Positions 46,410-47,045 of a stretch of DNA of 47,045 bases are shown piece after piece; within the stretch, counting starts at the first letter, position 1, and the number at the start of each line of letters is the position of its first letter. The notes beneath the pieces were generated by a model. The model was not told the origin of the DNA. It saw only the letters and a program-made list of their open reading frames with translations, and did no database searches. The stretch is from Bacteroidota bacterium (GTDB taxonomy: Bacteria > Bacteroidota > Bacteroidia > UKL13-3), in NCBI GenBank assembly GCA_947507965.1, contig CANNQU010000018.1, positions 1 through 47,045 of the forward strand, written 5' to 3'. A program made the translations under genes and the position numbers.

Positions 46410-47045
46410 TTATTGGGGTAAATTTAATATCAGTGTTATTTGGGTACCTATTTGGTTGTCATTGGATATCTTTAGTAATCCGTTCTTGCGTGAGGCGCGT
46501 TGTAACATATTCTGTAATCCGCTGCCCTTTCTCGGTTTCAACGCATCCATACCGATTCCATCATCACTCAATTTAATTTCCAAAATCGAATCATTAATGC
46601 GTTGAGTGCGTAATTCTATATTCTTACAACGACTATGTTTTAGTGCATTATTGATGGCCTCCTTAAATATCATGGTAATATTTCGGTTGTATCCCATCGG
46701 AAGTATTACACCATCCATTTCAGCAGTTTGAATTACGGAATTAAAAACTACGTTACTGTCCTGTACAAGGTTATTTCCAAACGCGACAAGAAATAATAGC
46801 ATTTCGGAGAGATTGTCGTTTTCCGGGTTCAATGCCCAAATAATATCTTTGGTTCCAGTATATAATTCGTTGGTATTCTCTTTTATCTTTTCCGACAACG
46901 AGAGAATACTCTCATCCTCCGTTTTCGACTTTAATATATCGGCTAACAAGCTAATTCGCGTTAATTTGTTTCCCACCTCGTCGTGGAAATCTTCTGCTGT
47001 CCGTTGTCGTACTTTATTCTGCTCCTCTTCCCGTAATTTTTGCAA
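46410..47045 (-). CDS. Sensor histidine kinase, C-terminal part (truncated by window edge)
   Basis: The last 211 codons of a kinase whose N-terminal sensor lies beyond the window; the first codon seen is TTG and is probably an internal Leu. The HisKA_3 dimerisation motif D-F-H-D-E-V-G-N-K-L contains the phospho-accepting His (visible residue 21). The ATPase domain shows E-A-I-N-N-A-L-K-H-S (N box), D-D-G-I-G-M-D (G1) and G-S-G-L-Q-N-M (G2). This is the NarX/DesK-like class that partners NarL-type regulators, matching the gene next to it. The signal it senses cannot be seen here. Confidence 0.9.
   Translation of the reverse strand: MQKLREEEQNKVRQRTAEDFHDEVGNKLTRISLLADILKSKTEDESILSLSEKIKENTNELYTGTKDIIWALNPENDNLSEMLLFLVAFGNNLVQDSNVVFNSVIQTAEMDGVILPMGYNRNITMIFKEAINNALKHSRCKNIELRTQRINDSILEIKLSDDGIGMDALKPRKGSGLQNMLQRASRKNGLLKISNDNQIGTQITLILNLPQ

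Overview
The window reads as a chromosomal segment of a free-living member of the phylum Bacteroidota, most likely of the Chitinophagales/Sphingobacteriales side; this placement is inference from gene content, not from a phylogeny. The signs are: four secreted proteins ending in type IX secretion (T9SS) C-terminal sorting domains (a YPNP motif followed by a terminal beta-domain); at least ten exact matches to the Bacteroidota -7 promoter element TAnnTTTG, usually with very short leaders; lipoproteins with S-S-C or V-S-C lipoboxes; and families typical of the phylum (DUF4350/DUF4129 MoxR cluster, MbnP, M49 peptidase, CotH-lamin-tail proteins). I see no tRNA, rRNA, CRISPR, prophage, transposase or integrase.

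Layout. 1-753: a small beta-rich lipoprotein. 815-9014 (minus): a probable operon of a secreted protein of unknown function, a SpoIIM-like membrane protein, a six-helix membrane protein, DUF4129 and DUF4350 proteins, a MoxR AAA+ ATPase and a DUF58 protein, with overlapping or tightly spaced genes. 9238-10891: a cation diffusion facilitator and a divergent VTT-like membrane protein. 11159-13144: gyrB. 13402-15669 (minus): a secreted CotH-lamin-tail protein. 15835-20164: lepA, tyrS, a stand-alone B12-binding domain protein and psd. 20285-20521: a tiny secreted Cys/Lys-rich peptide with a clear terminator. 20603-21907 (minus): a secreted alpha/beta hydrolase. 21908-22564: a non-coding stretch holding REP-like inverted repeats. 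22565-27214: fabD, a COG2509 flavoprotein and a secreted M49 dipeptidyl-peptidase III. 27960-30719: a 14-repeat RCC1 propeller protein. 30789-33663 (minus): acyl-ACP desaturase and an MbnH/MbnP-type di-haem enzyme and partner lipoprotein. 33751-38166 (minus): mreB-mreC-mreD-mrdA. 38405-44470: a giant 2021-residue CotH protein with eight lamin-tail repeats. 44554-47045: an MFS transporter converging on a NarL-type response regulator and its histidine kinase (cut by the window edge).

How the genes work together. Housekeeping envelope and lipid functions recur: cell elongation (MreBCD-PBP2), phosphatidylethanolamine synthesis (Psd), fatty-acid initiation and desaturation (FabD, acyl-ACP desaturase). 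Between them lie single-gene units for large secreted surface proteins exported by T9SS. The MbnH/MbnP pair is probably a copper-related periplasmic or surface system in which the di-haem enzyme modifies a tryptophan of its partner.

The most interesting observations are the tyrosyl-tRNA synthetase whose HIGH signature reads G-V-G-N, the MbnH/MbnP pair, the MoxR/DUF58/SpoIIM cluster headed by an unknown secreted protein, the eight-lamin-tail giant, and the repeat cluster near 22.2 kb. I did not find a clearly new defence or mobile system.
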